A stretch of DNA of 64,000 nt. Origin: Alteribacter lacisalsi (GTDB lineage: Bacteria > Bacillota > Bacilli > Bacillales > Salisediminibacteriaceae). A model generated the notes under the pieces. It did not search any database and was not told the origin of the DNA. It worked only from the letters and a program-made list of their open reading frames with translations. Below are positions 8,894 through 18,411 of this stretch, in pieces (within the stretch, counting starts at the first letter, position 1; each line of letters begins with the position of its first letter). The stretch is from NCBI RefSeq assembly GCF_003226345.1, contig NZ_PDOF01000002.1, forward strand, positions 662,608 through 726,607, in the 5' to 3' direction. The translations under genes and the position numbers were made by a program.

Positions 8894-9355
8894 GTGTGGT
8901 TCAAAAAGCGTAAAGGTGGAAACAATCGTAATGAGATGAAAGAACCTGAAATCAGGGAAGTAAGCATCGATGAAATGCGACAGGCAGTAAACGCCTATGC
9001 AAAACAGTTGAATCCCGCCATATCTTTGCGTACGATCGTAAAGGATAACAATGAAATTGACTGTCATCTTCTCTATGAACAGCTCAAATGCAAACCTGAC
9101 AAACCATTTTACATGTCGAAGGAGACCTTCGAGATTTTTGAAGATCCCGATTACCCGAGATGGATTGATCAATGTCAGGTTGCCTGTGATCAATTCTATC
9201 TGGATACAGGCAATGAGCCAGTGGCAGAAGACGACCCGAGAAGAAAAGTGAGCATTTATAAGATCAAGGATTACCTGAGAGAGGAGCCGCCAATTGATCT
9301 TTACCTGCATCCGCAGGACCGGATGGTCACACACCGTGAGCCTGAAAAAAAGTAA
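8894..9355 (+). CDS. Conserved Bacillaceae protein (possibly DUF3939)
   Basis: A 153-residue hydrophilic protein starting at GTG (8894) after GGGAGGGAAGGCT. It opens with a basic MWFKKRKGG tail, followed by a compact domain with an unusually aromatic/acidic centre (FYMSKETFEIFEDPDYPRW). No enzymatic motif or membrane segment is visible. It resembles a family annotated DUF3939 in Bacillaceae, but this is from memory of the sequence style and not certain. It occupies the position between sspE and ygaC where B. subtilis has ygaB, to which it shows no evident similarity. A TATAAT box lies at 8825-8830. Confidence 0.6.
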   Translation: MWFKKRKGGNNRNEMKEPEIREVSIDEMRQAVNAYAKQLNPAISLRTIVKDNNEIDCHLLYEQLKCKPDKPFYMSKETFEIFEDPDYPRWIDQCQVACDQFYLDTGNEPVAEDDPRRKVSIYKIKDYLREEPPIDLYLHPQDRMVTHREPEKK

Positions 9356-9422
9356 GTCGTGTTTTTGAATGTTAGGGGAATCAGCGTCCTGAATGTTCAT
9401 AACAGAAGAAAGGAGCAGAACT

Positions 9423-9950
9423 TTGAGTTTTCCCATGAATGGCAGCAACATACAGGTACACAGCTACAAACATAATGGCCATATTCATCGAATCTGGGAA
9501 GAAACCATTGTTCTAAAAGGGACGTCCCAAGAAGTCATCGGCGGCAACGACCGGATTTTGGTAAAAGAATCAGATGGACGGCAGTGGCGGACGAGAGAAC
9601 CGGCCATTTGCTATTTCACTGCGCATCACTGGTTCAACTGTATCGGAATGATACGAAATGACGGCATTTATTACTACTGCAATCTGGGGACCCCTTTTAC
9701 GTATGATGAGGAAGCGCTAAAGTACATCGACTATGATCTGGATATTAAAGTGTTTCCGGATATGACGTACAAGCTTCTTGACGAAGATGAATATGCACTG
9801 CACAGCCAGCGGATGAATTATCCAAAAGAAGTGGATGCGATTCTGCGGCGCAGTGTGGATGAACTGGTCCAGTGGATCAGTCAGAGAAAAGGCCCGTTTG
9901 AACCCGGGTTTATCGAATATTGGTACGAGCGTTTCCTTCAGCACCGCTGA
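9423..9950 (+). CDS. ygaC: Nucleoside tri-/diphosphate phosphatase, DUF402 (YgaC)
   Basis: A 175-residue DUF402 protein, co-linear with B. subtilis YgaC and Staphylococcus SA1684. Members hydrolyse nucleoside tri- and diphosphates using divalent metals. Characteristic segments are [17 protein letters not shown] near the N-terminus, [15 protein letters not shown], and the acidic metal-site region [29 protein letters not shown] start at 9423 is chosen: AAAGGAG lies 7 nt upstream and this start gives the same N-terminal length as YgaC; an ATG at 9393 would add ten unmatched residues. A terminator follows. Confidence 0.9.
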   Translation: MSFPMNGSNIQVHSYKHNGHIHRIWEETIVLKGTSQEVIGGNDRILVKESDGRQWRTREPAICYFTAHHWFNCIGMIRNDGIYYYCNLGTPFTYDEEALKYIDYDLDIKVFPDMTYKLLDEDEYALHSQRMNYPKEVDAILRRSVDELVQWISQRKGPFEPGFIEYWYERFLQHR

Positions 9951-9963
9951 AAACGCCCGGACG

Positions 9964-10003
9964 CCGGCAGACGTCTTCCTACGTAGGCCGGTTTCTTTTT
10001 TTC
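9964..10003 (+). terminator. ygaC terminator
   Basis: CCGGC-ag-ACGT (9964-9974) pairs with ACGT-a-GGCCGG (to 9991), followed by a T-rich run to 10003. Confidence 0.75.
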
Positions 10004-10169
10004 AAGTGGAAGGAATCATGAAGAGCACAAGGGGGGCTCGCCGCTCGTCTGCGGGAAGCTGCCGCCATGAGCGCATCTGTCAGCCTCTTTCCCAAAAATA
10101 CCTGCCTGCCCGCAGGGAGAGCAGGGAATACTACACATAGCGCAAGCAGACTGGAAGTGATCGACCGGA
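10004..10169. other. Intergenic segment without recognised gene
   Basis: About 165 bp, GC-rich. It holds an inverted pair CTGCGGG (10050-10056) / CCCGCAG (10110-10116) 60 bp apart, in the style of Bacillaceae dispersed repeats. I see no gene in it. The ygaD ribosome binding site, CTGGAAGTGA, is at its end. Confidence 0.4.
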
Positions 10170-11915
10170 ATGGACAGTATTAAACGCTATCTTAAATTTG
10201 TGAAACCGTACTGGAAGCAAATCACCATTACCGTCTTTATCGGTATGCTCAAGTTCGGGTTCCCTCTGATCATCCCCCTCCTGATGAAAATCGTGATTGA
10301 CGACATCGTTGGAGCGGAGGACATGACAACCGCCGAACAGCTGAGTCAGCTTTACTGGATGATGGGCATCGTCTTTTTCGTCTTTCTTTTTCTCCGTCCA
10401 CCGGTCGAGTATTACCGGCAGTATTTTGCCCAGTGGACCGGAAGCAAGATTCTTTATGACATCCGGACGCAGCTGTTTACCCACCTGCAGAAGCTGAGCC
10501 TGAGATTTTACTCGAATAATAAATCCGGGGAAGTGATCTCCCGCGTGATCCACGATGTGGAGCAGACGAAGAACTTCATCATCACCGGGATGATGAACAT
10601 CTGGCTCGACATGTTCACGATCATCGTGGCGATTATCATTATGCTCACAATGGATCCTCTGCTCACGCTCGTGGCTGTGGTGCTGCTTCCGTTTTACGGC
10701 ATTGCCATCAAATATTTTTATACCAAACTGCGCTACCTCACCCGTGAGCGCTCCCAGGCGCTGGCGGAAGTACAGGGACATCTGCATGAACGGCTCCAGG
10801 GCATGAACGTGATCCGAAGCTTCGCTCTTGAAAACCACGAAGAGCACCAGTTCGATAAAAGAAACGAAAACTTTCTGTCTAAAGCCTTGAACCATACGCG
10901 CTGGAATGCGAAGACGTTTGCCGTGATCAATACGCTCACCGATCTTGCGCCGATCCTCGTGATCGCTGTGGCTGGAACCCTTGTGATTCAGGGGAATGTA
11001 ACGGTCGGAACGATGGTCGCCTTTGTGGCCTACATGGACCGGCTTTATAATCCGCTCCGGCGCCTGGTGAACTCGTCCACCACATTGACTCAGTCGATTG
11101 CCTCCATGGACCGGATGTTTGAACTCGCCGATGAGGCGTACGACATCGAGGACAAAAAGGATGCAGTTCCGATGAAGCATCCCCGCGGTGAGGTGACGTT
11201 TGATCATGTGTTTTTCAACTACGAGCAGAATGACGATCTCGTGCTGAAAGACCTTCATTTTCACGTTGAGAGCGGCGAGACGATCGCGATCGTCGGCATG
11301 AGCGGCGGCGGGAAAAGTACGATCATGAGCCTGATTCCGCGGTTTTACGATGTTTCTGAAGGGCGGATCCTGATCGACGGCCGTGATGTGCGCGACTACA
11401 AAGTCCGCAGCCTCCGGGACCGAATCGGCATGGTGCTTCAGGACAACATCATTTTCAGTGAGTCGGTCAAATTCAACATTCTCATGGGCCGGCCGGACGC
11501 CTCGGATGAAGAAGTGATCGAAGCCGCCAAAGCTGCCAACGCCCACGATTTCATTATGGAACTGCCGGACGGCTATGATACAAGCATCGGTGAGCGGGGC
11601 GTGAAACTCTCCGGCGGGCAGAAACAGCGCGTGGCGATCGCCCGTGTGTTCCTGAAAAGTCCCGAAATTCTCGTGTTCGACGAGGCCACATCGGCACTTG
11701 ACCTTGAAAGCGAGCAGCTGATTCAGGAATCTCTGTTCAAGCTCGCCAGGGACCGGACCACGTTTATCGTGGCCCACCGCCTGTCTACCATCACCCACGC
11801 GGACCGGATTTTCCTGATCGAAAACGGCCGGCTGGTGGAGGACGGGACCCACGATGAACTGATGTTGAAGCAGGGTGCCTATCACCGCCTGTTCCAGGTC
11901 CAGCAGCTCACTTAG
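10170..11915 (+). CDS. ygaD: ABC exporter, fused membrane and ATP-binding domains (YgaD)
   Basis: A 581-residue half-transporter of the type IV (MsbA/Sav1866-like) exporter family. Six transmembrane helices occupy about residues 1-320. The nucleotide-binding domain has Walker [10 protein letters not shown] (about 376-384), signature LSGGQKQR (about 480), Walker [13 protein letters not shown] and the H-loop AHRLS. It works as a homodimer in the membrane, exporting lipids, drugs or peptides; the substrate is not predictable. The position after ygaC and before ygaE is as in B. subtilis. Confidence 0.92.
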   Translation: MDSIKRYLKFVKPYWKQITITVFIGMLKFGFPLIIPLLMKIVIDDIVGAEDMTTAEQLSQLYWMMGIVFFVFLFLRPPVEYYRQYFAQWTGSKILYDIRTQLFTHLQKLSLRFYSNNKSGEVISRVIHDVEQTKNFIITGMMNIWLDMFTIIVAIIIMLTMDPLLTLVAVVLLPFYGIAIKYFYTKLRYLTRERSQALAEVQGHLHERLQGMNVIRSFALENHEEHQFDKRNENFLSKALNHTRWNAKTFAVINTLTDLAPILVIAVAGTLVIQGNVTVGTMVAFVAYMDRLYNPLRRLVNSSTTLTQSIASMDRMFELADEAYDIEDKKDAVPMKHPRGEVTFDHVFFNYEQNDDLVLKDLHFHVESGETIAIVGMSGGGKSTIMSLIPRFYDVSEGRILIDGRDVRDYKVRSLRDRIGMVLQDNIIFSESVKFNILMGRPDASDEEVIEAAKAANAHDFIMELPDGYDTSIGERGVKLSGGQKQRVAIARVFLKSPEILVFDEATSALDLESEQLIQESLFKLARDRTTFIVAHRLSTITHADRIFLIENGRLVEDGTHDELMLKQGAYHRLFQVQQLT

Positions 11916-11975
11916 AAAGCCGGCAGAACGAAAGAGTCGGATGTTTTCTTGACTTTGTAAGCTAAACTGGGAGAG

Positions 11976-12059
11976 TTGCTCGATACATTCAAAAAATTGC
12001 TCGATAAATTGGGAAAGTTACTCGATAAACGCTGAAAGTTGCTCGATAAATTCGTAACA
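11976..12059. repeat. Intergenic array of 21-bp tandem repeats (4 units)
   Basis: TTGCTCGATA or TTACTCGATA starts at 11976, 11997, 12018 and 12039, exactly 21 bp apart, with spacers rich in A and G (for example AATTGGGAAAG). It lies between convergent ygaD and ygaE. No coding or hairpin explanation is seen. Confidence 0.85.
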
Positions 12060-12112
12060 GACCCAGAATGACCCGAAAACTTCCGCACCATTCATAAAAC
12101 CTCATAAAACAA

Positions 12113-12147
12113 AAGAGCACCGTCCCATAATCCGGGGCGGTGCTCTT
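12113..12147. terminator. Terminator between convergent ygaD and ygaE
   Basis: AAGAGCACCG (12113-12122) / CGGTGCTCTT (12138-12147) is a perfect 10-bp stem. On the minus strand it is followed by a TTTTGTTTT tract, so it serves ygaE and possibly ygaD. Confidence 0.85.
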
Positions 12148-12150
12148 CAC

Positions 12151-13227
12151 TCAGTCACGTTCCGATATTTTCACTTCGTTGTCATCTTTATGATACTTAA
12201 AGAAGCTGTCCATGAGCTTGTCGAGGTGCTCAAGCTCCTCACTGTACTCAACCACCAGTGCTACCACCGGGAAAAAGTGGATCCAGTCGTCCCGATCCAT
12301 CTCCTTGTCTTCATGAAGCTTGAAGAACAGATCCGTAAGCTGACGTTTACCAATCTCGACTTCCTCATAAAGATCGTCAGTGGTCTGCGGCCGGACCTTG
12401 CCCATATACTTGAGCATGATCCGTTCATGATAATTCATTAAATCATCAAGCTGTAACCGGATAAAGTCCTGAAGCTCATCGGGCATCCGCTGCATGTTAT
12501 TCTCGTGACGGCTCAGACTTCTCAGAATCCTGAGAGACTTTTTTGATGTGTAAAGCATCTGCCGGAACAGCACTACTTTCCGCATTCGCGGGTACTCATT
12601 TTTAGGAAAATACGTACGCTCATCCTTGTAAAGAAGAAAGATATTATCCATTTTCACCATGGCATCCTTGAGCTTCTTCAAATCCCTTTTTAACGTATTG
12701 TACTCCGCCTCGTGACGGGTGAGCAGCCGAATCCACTGAATGATTTCCTCATTTGCGTCGGAAATTTTATGATACAGATGGTTTTCGTGCTTCGGGGGCA
12801 AAAACACCAGGTTCACGAGAAAAGATGCCCCGACACCGATCATCACGAGCAGAAACCGTGAGGCAGCAAATTCAATAAAATTCTCCGACGGTGCTTCCAT
12901 GATGATGATCGCCGTGACCACGGCGAGAGGAATGATAGCCTCCTTGCCGAGCTTCAGGTTGATTGCAATGACAAGCACCACTACAACACCGACAACAAAC
13001 GGCTCATGGCCGAACGACAGCACAAACACGACCGCAAGCACAGCACTGATCACGTTTGCCTGCACCTGGTCAAGAATCGTCATAAAGCTTCGGTACACAG
13101 ACGGCTGAACGGCAAAAACCGCCGCCATCGCCGCATACACAGCCGGTTCAAAGCCGAGCCATGTAGCAACATAAAGAGCGAGCGTAATCGCCAGCCCTGT
13201 TTTTAAAATACGGGCGCCAAGCCTCAT
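12151..13227 (-). CDS. ygaE: Aromatic acid exporter/FUSC-like membrane protein (YgaE)
   Basis: A 358-residue membrane protein. The first about 150 residues hold five or six hydrophobic helices (for example TGLAITLALYVATWLG and SFLVNLVFLPP) typical of the ArAE/FUSC superfamily. The remaining 200 residues form a long, charged, largely alpha-helical cytoplasmic domain with coiled-coil character. Family members are linked to efflux of aromatic carboxylic acids, but for the Gram-positive proteins this is weakly supported. Synteny (ygaD-ygaE-gsaB) identifies it as the YgaE homologue. Confidence 0.82.
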   Translation of the reverse strand: MRLGARILKTGLAITLALYVATWLGFEPAVYAAMAAVFAVQPSVYRSFMTILDQVQANVISAVLAVVFVLSFGHEPFVVGVVVVLVIAINLKLGKEAIIPLAVVTAIIIMEAPSENFIEFAASRFLLVMIGVGASFLVNLVFLPPKHENHLYHKISDANEEIIQWIRLLTRHEAEYNTLKRDLKKLKDAMVKMDNIFLLYKDERTYFPKNEYPRMRKVVLFRQMLYTSKKSLRILRSLSRHENNMQRMPDELQDFIRLQLDDLMNYHERIMLKYMGKVRPQTTDDLYEEVEIGKRQLTDLFFKLHEDKEMDRDDWIHFFPVVALVVEYSEELEHLDKLMDSFFKYHKDDNEVKISERD

Positions 13228-13423
13228 AATTTACGGATGTTCCTTTCTATCTAAAGCAGGACCCTTTCCTGCTTCGTGTTTTCGTTCTGTTTCTGATGAA
13301 TCACACTTTAAGAACGTATGACACTATCGCATGTACTATACACCGGTTCGTAAAATCTGGCAAGAGCCTCATTTATATCCCCAGTCGTAAACGTAGTTTC
13401 CCACCTGTTCCTGTTTGTAAACA

Positions 13424-13500
13424 CAGCAGCCGAGGAGGCTTGCCGGCATCGCCGCGGAAAGCGAGCGGACTTCGTAAAGCGAAGCTTCTTCCAGAGCCGC
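13424..13500. repeat. Degenerate Bacillaceae dispersed repeat
   Basis: The stretch GCAGCCGAGGAGGCTTG..., then GCCGCGGAAAGCGAGCGGA and a damaged tail resembles the GC-rich repeat often seen between genes in Bacillaceae (core CGAGGAGGCT ... CCGCGGAAAGCGAG). Only the right half is recognisable here. It stands out from the AT-richer flanks. Confidence 0.5.
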
Positions 13501-13502
13501 TC

Positions 13503-13535
13503 TAAAAAAAGAAAAACCCCGGATCCCAGACCCGG
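13503..13535 (-). terminator. gsaB terminator
   Basis: On the minus strand CCGGGTC-tgg-GATCCGG (13535-13519) forms a short GC-rich stem with one G-T pair, followed by GGTTTTTCTTTTTTT. Confidence 0.7.
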
Positions 13536-13552
13536 AGCTTCCCCACACTCAT

Positions 13553-14839
13553 TTACAGTTTCGAAAACGCGTAATCCACCGCTTTCAGTGTTTCTTCAAT
13601 ATCCGCCTTCGTATGCGCCGTCGTCAGAAACCACGCCTCATACTTGGAAGGCGCCAGGTTCACACCCTGACCGAGCATCAGCTTAAAGAAACGGCCGAAC
13701 ATCTCCCCGTCACTCGCTTCGGCCTCGTCGTAGTTCACCACACCGTCCACACCGAAGTAGACCGTGAGCGCCCCCTTCAGGCGGTTCAGCGTAATCGGCA
13801 CATGATGCTTCGCGGCGTGCGCGCGGATCCCGTCCTCAAGCATCGCCCCGAGCTCGTCCAGATGCTCGTACACACCTTCCTGACGGAGCACTTCCAGGCA
13901 CGCAATCCCGGCCCGGATCGACGCCGGATTTCCGGCCATCGTCCCCGCCTGATACGCCGGCCCCAAAGGCGCCACTTTTTCCATAATATCCTGACGTCCA
14001 CCGTACGCACCGATCGGCAGCCCGCCGCCGATAATTTTACCCAGCGCCGTCATGTCCGGCTCCACCCCGCAGTAATTCTGGGCACCGCCATACATGAACC
14101 GGAAGGCCGTAATCACCTCGTCGTAAATCACGAGCGCACCGGCCTCATGAGTAATCTCATTCACCGCTTCAAGAAAGCCTTCCGCCGGCTCCACGATTCC
14201 GAAGTTCCCCACAATCGGCTCGACAAGCACACCGGCAATCTCGTCACCCCAGCGGTCCATGGCCTCACGGAACCCGTCAATATCATTGAACGGCACCGTA
14301 ATCACTTCTTTTGCAATCGCCTTGGTCACTCCGGCCGAATCCGGACTTCCGAGCGTGGCCGGCCCCGAGCCCGCCGCCACAAGCACCAGATCCGAGTGCC
14401 CGTGATAGCAGCCGGCAAACTTAATGATCTTATCCCGGCCCGTGTAAGCCCGCGCCACACGGATCGTCGTCATGACCGCCTCTGTTCCGGAATTCACGAA
14501 CCGCACCTTTTCCATCGACGGCATCGCATCCTTCAGCATCGCCGCAAACTCGTTCTCATAGCGCGTCGGCGTCCCGTACAGCACCCCGTCCGCAGCCGCC
14601 GCCTGAATCGCCTCCGTCACATGCGGGTGCGTGTGTCCCGTAATAATCGGCCCGTACGCCGCCAGATAATCGATGTAGCGGTTACCGTCAACGTCCCAGA
14701 AATACGCCCCGGCAGCCTTGTCCATAAACACCGGCGAACCGCCGCCCACCGCCTTAAACGACCGCGACGGACTGTTCACCCCGCCCAAAATATGCTCCTG
14801 AGCAGCCTCATTCAGCCGCTCCGACTCCGTAAACTTCAT
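13553..14839 (-). CDS. gsaB: Glutamate-1-semialdehyde 2,1-aminomutase (GsaB)
   Basis: A 428-residue PLP enzyme that converts glutamate-1-semialdehyde to 5-aminolevulinate, the last step of the C5 route to haem. The PLP-binding Lys268 lies in [28 protein letters not shown] (113-130) and CYHGHSD (144-150) are cofactor and substrate segments, and the IYDEV motif (238-242) carries the PLP-pyridine aspartate. AAAGGAGG precedes the ATG. B. subtilis has both hemL, in the hem operon, and this second copy gsaB next to ygaE, so this is the gsaB orthologue by synteny. It is a single-gene transcript. Confidence 0.94.
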   Translation of the reverse strand: MKFTESERLNEAAQEHILGGVNSPSRSFKAVGGGSPVFMDKAAGAYFWDVDGNRYIDYLAAYGPIITGHTHPHVTEAIQAAAADGVLYGTPTRYENEFAAMLKDAMPSMEKVRFVNSGTEAVMTTIRVARAYTGRDKIIKFAGCYHGHSDLVLVAAGSGPATLGSPDSAGVTKAIAKEVITVPFNDIDGFREAMDRWGDEIAGVLVEPIVGNFGIVEPAEGFLEAVNEITHEAGALVIYDEVITAFRFMYGGAQNYCGVEPDMTALGKIIGGGLPIGAYGGRQDIMEKVAPLGPAYQAGTMAGNPASIRAGIACLEVLRQEGVYEHLDELGAMLEDGIRAHAAKHHVPITLNRLKGALTVYFGVDGVVNYDEAEASDGEMFGRFFKLMLGQGVNLAPSKYEAWFLTTAHTKADIEETLKAVDYAFSKL

Positions 14840-15037
14840 ATGTATTTCCTCCTTTGAATCTCACACAACTCCCATTTTAGCACACCCTTCAACCCCGCCC
14901 TCCGGGAAAAAAAGGAAGGCTTCCGCTCCGCTTCACACGGGCACGCCTGTTGAAGACAGCGCCCGCTTCCGGTAAACTAATTAAGTTATCTCAGCCGAAC
15001 CACCCCAACTGTAACCACACGAAAGGAGCCTTGCCGC

Positions 15038-16051
15038 ATGAACGTTATTGAAGTTCACGGCCTGCGAAAAGAATTCAAGTCCTACTCGAGCCGGAAAGGG
15101 CTCGGCGGTGCTTTTCGCGATCTGTTAACACGAAACTACACGGTGCTCCGTGCCGTGGATGATATATCCCTGAACGTCAAACAGGGAGAAATGGTCGCCT
15201 ACATCGGTGAAAACGGTGCCGGTAAATCGACGACAATCAAGATGCTCACCGGCATTTTAACCCCCACAGCAGGGGAGGTACGAGTGAACGGCATGGACCC
15301 GCACCGCCAGCGGGAGGCGTTTGTCCGCACGATCGGCGTCGTATTCGGCCAGCGCTCACAGCTCTGGTGGGACATCGCCGTCCAGGAGTCGTTCCGCCTG
15401 CTTAAGAAAGTATACCGTCTCTCCGACGAGCATTACGACACCCATATGAAGGAAGTCATCGAAACGCTGGAGATCGAACCGCTCCTTGATAAGCCGGTAC
15501 GAAAGCTCAGCCTCGGGCAGCGGATGCGCTGCGAGCTCGCTGCGGCGCTCATTCACAATCCGCCGCTGTTATTTTTGGACGAGCCGACGATCGGTCTCGA
15601 CGTGCTCGTGAAAATGAAGATGCGAGAGTTCCTGAAGAACATCAACCGTAAATACAAAACGACGATTCTTCTGACTACACATGATCTGTCGGACATCGAA
15701 GCGCTCTGTGACCGGGTCGTCCTCCTCGACGAAGGCCGGATTATTTACGATGGGGGACTTGAAGCGCTTCAGAACAACTGGGTCGAAGGGAAGCAGGTGG
15801 AGTTTGAGTTTCAGAAGCCTGTGGCCAAGGAGGATCTGGAGCACATTACCCGCGATTTTCCTGTCAAATGGCGCGCGGCGGAAAAGCTCCGCGGCTGGAA
15901 GGCGACAGTGGAAGGAGATGACGATACCGTCTCCCGGGTGATGAGCATCGTCATGAGCCATCACTCGATCAGCGATGTGAAGCTCAATCAGGTGTCAACG
16001 GAGGAAGTGATCCGCAACATTTACGAGGAAGGAATCCACCGTCATGGGTAG
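15038..16051 (+). CDS. ABC-2 type exporter, ATP-binding subunit
   Basis: A 337-residue ATPase (COG4586-like). Walker A is GENGAGKST (about 62-70), signature LSLGQRMRCE, Walker B LLFLDEPTIGLD and the H-loop TTHDLSD. A C-terminal extension of about 90 residues follows. The N-terminus has an insert (SYSSRKGLGGAFRDLLTRNY) common in this subfamily. It energises the two membrane subunits that follow and overlaps the first of them by 8 bp. The family exports drugs or other hydrophobic compounds; the substrate here is unknown. Confidence 0.9.
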   Translation: MNVIEVHGLRKEFKSYSSRKGLGGAFRDLLTRNYTVLRAVDDISLNVKQGEMVAYIGENGAGKSTTIKMLTGILTPTAGEVRVNGMDPHRQREAFVRTIGVVFGQRSQLWWDIAVQESFRLLKKVYRLSDEHYDTHMKEVIETLEIEPLLDKPVRKLSLGQRMRCELAAALIHNPPLLFLDEPTIGLDVLVKMKMREFLKNINRKYKTTILLTTHDLSDIEALCDRVVLLDEGRIIYDGGLEALQNNWVEGKQVEFEFQKPVAKEDLEHITRDFPVKWRAAEKLRGWKATVEGDDDTVSRVMSIVMSHHSISDVKLNQVSTEEVIRNIYEEGIHRHG

Positions 16052-16847
16052 CCGCCTCAGTATGTACCTTGAAATGCTCCGGATCCGCTTTTTAATGATG
16101 CTCGCCTATCGGACGAACTATTACAGCGGCATCCTGATTTACAGCATCAACATCGGCGCCTACTACTTTCTCTGGCAGGCGATCTACGGCGGCCAGGAGT
16201 CGATTCAGGGTCTGAGCGTCGTGCAGATGACCACCTACGTGGCGATCGCCTGGATGGCCCGTGCGTTCTATTTTAACAACATCGACCGGGAAATTGCCCA
16301 GGAGATTCAGGAGGGAAAAGTAGCGGTGGAAATGATCCGCCCCTACAACTACCTCGGGATGAAAACGATGCAGGGTCTCGGGGAAGGACTGTTCCGCCTG
16401 CTGTTTTTCTCAGCACCTGGTATGGTCATTGTCTGGCTCCTGTTTCCGATCAGTTTTTCCGCCGACGTGTCGGTGTGGGGCTTTTTCTTCATCTCCCTTG
16501 TTTTCAGTTTTATCGTAAACACGCAGATCAACCTGATTACCGGCATTTTAACGTTTTTCCTTTTATACAATACCGGCCTCATCCGGGCAAAGCGTGTGGT
16601 GATTGATCTGTTTTCCGGACTGCTGCTGCCGATCAGTTTTTACCCGCTCTGGGCGCAGGATGTTATGGCGTTCCTGCCGTTTCAGGCGATCAGCTACATT
16701 CCGTCGATGATCTTCACGGAAGGCTTTACAGGCGGGGAAGTGTACACAGCACTGCTGCAGCAGGCCGTCTGGTGCATCATTTTATTTGTGCCGATTCAAA
16801 TTCTCTGGGTTACGGCCCGGCGCCGGCTCATCGTACAGGGAGGGTAG
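16044..16847 (+). CDS. ABC-2 type exporter, membrane subunit 1
   Basis: A 267-residue protein with six hydrophobic helices and the COG4587-like pattern (TTYVAIAWMARAFYFNNIDREIAQEIQEGKVAVEMI is split across helices 2-3, with the amphipathic coupling helix RPYNYLGM). It is paired with the ATPase upstream (8-bp overlap) and the second membrane subunit downstream (3-bp gap), and should form a heterodimeric pore. Confidence 0.87.
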   Translation: MGSRLSMYLEMLRIRFLMMLAYRTNYYSGILIYSINIGAYYFLWQAIYGGQESIQGLSVVQMTTYVAIAWMARAFYFNNIDREIAQEIQEGKVAVEMIRPYNYLGMKTMQGLGEGLFRLLFFSAPGMVIVWLLFPISFSADVSVWGFFFISLVFSFIVNTQINLITGILTFFLLYNTGLIRAKRVVIDLFSGLLLPISFYPLWAQDVMAFLPFQAISYIPSMIFTEGFTGGEVYTALLQQAVWCIILFVPIQILWVTARRRLIVQGG

Positions 16848-16850
16848 CCC

Positions 16851-17636
16851 GTGTTTTACGTATCAATCTTTTTTCAGTACGCATCACAATACTTGAAAAC
16901 CCGGCTCACCTACCGCTCCGATCTCGTTGTCGAATTGTTTTCGGACCTCCTGTTTCAGGCGGTGAACCTGATTTTCATCCTCGTCGTGTTCGGCCATACG
17001 ACATTGTTAAGCGGATGGAGCCGGGAGGAGATCATTTTTATTTACGGCTTTTTCCTCGTGCCGTACGCGATTTTCAGTTCGTTTTTTAACATCTGGGATT
17101 TCAACGAGCGCTACATCGTGAAAGGGGAGATGGACCGGGTGCTTACCCGCCCGATCCACAGCCTGTTTCAGATTATTATCGAGCGGATGGAGCTCGAGTC
17201 CATGTTCGGCGTGATCACAGGTGTGGCGATCATGTTTTACGCCGGCTCGCAGCTCGGGCTCACCGTCAGCTGGTACGACCCGTTCATGTTCATTCTGATG
17301 GTGGCGGGCGGAGCGCTTATTTACGCCGGGATCTTCATCATCCTTGCGAGCATCAGCTTCTGGTCCGACTCCCGCACCGACATCATGCCGATGATGTACA
17401 ACATCGGCAACTACGGCCGCTACCCGGTGGACATCTACAACCAGGTGATCCGCTACGTGCTCACGTGGATACTGCCGTTCGCCTTTGTCGGCGTATATCC
17501 GGCAGCGTTTTTCCTCGGCCGCGACGAATGGTACTTTTACGCGTTTCTGACTCCCGTTATGGGGCTCGTGTTCATCACGATCGCCGTATTCGCGTGGAAC
17601 GAAGGCGTCAAACGGTACCGGGGAGCGGGGAACTAG
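16851..17636 (+). CDS. ABC-2 type exporter, membrane subunit 2
   Basis: A 261-residue membrane protein of the DUF990/COG3694 type with about six helices. RFVKGEMDRVLTRPI-like YIVKGEMDRVLTRPIHSLFQ is the conserved coupling region. It starts at GTG (16851) after AGGGAGGG. It completes a three-gene operon with the preceding ATPase and permease. Such trios are often found next to gsaB in Bacillaceae, though they are not in the B. subtilis yga cluster. Confidence 0.87.
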   Translation: MFYVSIFFQYASQYLKTRLTYRSDLVVELFSDLLFQAVNLIFILVVFGHTTLLSGWSREEIIFIYGFFLVPYAIFSSFFNIWDFNERYIVKGEMDRVLTRPIHSLFQIIIERMELESMFGVITGVAIMFYAGSQLGLTVSWYDPFMFILMVAGGALIYAGIFIILASISFWSDSRTDIMPMMYNIGNYGRYPVDIYNQVIRYVLTWILPFAFVGVYPAAFFLGRDEWYFYAFLTPVMGLVFITIAVFAWNEGVKRYRGAGN

Positions 17637-17662
17637 CCCCGGCGGTGGGGTGTTTTTCGGTC

Positions 17663-17752
17663 TAAGAACGCTTAGGAAATAATAAGGACGTTAAGGAAAT
17701 AATAAGAACCCTAAGGAAATAACTAAGACGCTTAGGAAATATTAAGAACGCC
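17663..17752. repeat. Intergenic array of 20-bp tandem repeats (4.5 units)
   Basis: Units start at 17663, 17683, 17703, 17723 and (partial) 17743. The consensus is TAAGAACGCTTAGGAAATAA, and each unit contains a short self-complementary centre (CCTAAG/CTTAGG-like). Period is exactly 20 bp. Confidence 0.85.
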
Positions 17753-17776
17753 AATCGCCGCCGCCCCGACCAGGGC

Positions 17777-17816
17777 TAAGTACAGATAAATCTGATTAAG
17801 TACAAGTAAAACTCCA
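17777..17816. repeat. Two-unit 20-bp repeat
   Basis: TAAGTACA occurs at 17777 and 17797 with similar following bases (GATAAAnCT and AGTAAAACT). It has the same 20-bp period as the array just upstream but a different sequence. Confidence 0.6.
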
Positions 17817-17921
17817 GCAGCGCCTATACGGTACTCCCCAACCCCAACTCAACACCACACCCCTCGGTTCCTGTCCTAAACCACCACGCGTCCACATAAA
17901 CTGGACAAAGAGGTGAATCGG

Positions 17922-18350
17922 ATGGGAACTCTTTTTTTATGGCTCGTCACCCTTACAGCTGTTACCGGCATCATCATGAGCCTGCTTCTTTTAATCCGCA
18001 ATCAGCCGCCTTACGGAAGGCGGGTATCAATACACAACTTTCTCGTCCTCCTGCTCGTGTACGCCACAGTCATTATCGGCTTCGGCTGCCTGTACCTGAG
18101 CCTGCACTTTAAAGGCATCCCCGTACTGGTGGAAGGCACCGGACGTCTCACCGGTTCGCTTGTTCACCTCATAGAAGACGTGATGTACTTCAGCGCCGTG
18201 ACGCTTCTGACCGTCGGCTACGGGGACATCATCCCCCAGGGCCTCGGCCGCTGGATCGCCATGCTTCAGGCGCTCATCGGCTACCTGCTTCCGGCCGCCT
18301 TCGTTGTGACCACCGTCATTTACAATGAAAACAAACCAAATCGTTTGTAG
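17922..18350 (+). CDS. Two-transmembrane potassium channel
   Basis: A 142-residue protein with the perfect K+ selectivity filter TVGYGD preceded by a pore helix (VMYFSAVTLLTVGYGD). An outer helix of about 20 residues lies before it and an inner helix after it. An additional N-terminal hydrophobic helix may be present (LWLVTLTAVTGIIMSLLLLI). There is no RCK/TrkA-N domain, so it is a bare pore expected to tetramerise. The ATG at 17922 follows AGAGGTG with 6 nt spacing. Confidence 0.87.
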   Translation: MGTLFLWLVTLTAVTGIIMSLLLLIRNQPPYGRRVSIHNFLVLLLVYATVIIGFGCLYLSLHFKGIPVLVEGTGRLTGSLVHLIEDVMYFSAVTLLTVGYGDIIPQGLGRWIAMLQALIGYLLPAAFVVTTVIYNENKPNRL

Positions 18351-18411
18351 CTCCGGCCGATCTTGGTTATCCTTATAGATGAACAGGAATCCGGAAGGAG
18401 AGTGGTCAAGC

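Noticed and set aside
10131..11885. 584-residue minus-strand frame opposite ygaD
   Set aside because: Long only because of third-position GC bias in ygaD; it shows no domain, while ygaD has all ABC motifs.
12400..13200. Possible mobile element around ygaE
   Set aside because: No transposase, terminal inverted repeats or target duplication; ygaE is in its conserved place.
13228..13552. Possible riboswitch or small RNA between ygaE and gsaB
   Set aside because: Both genes are on the minus strand and this DNA lies downstream of gsaB; it holds the gsaB terminator and a degenerate repeat, with no recognisable riboswitch core.
13613..14857. 414-residue plus-strand frame opposite gsaB
   Set aside because: Arg/His-rich antisense shadow without binding site or motif; gsaB is clearly the gene.
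17663..17816. Possible CRISPR array
   Set aside because: Units are contiguous 20-bp imperfect repeats with no spacers and no cas genes nearby.
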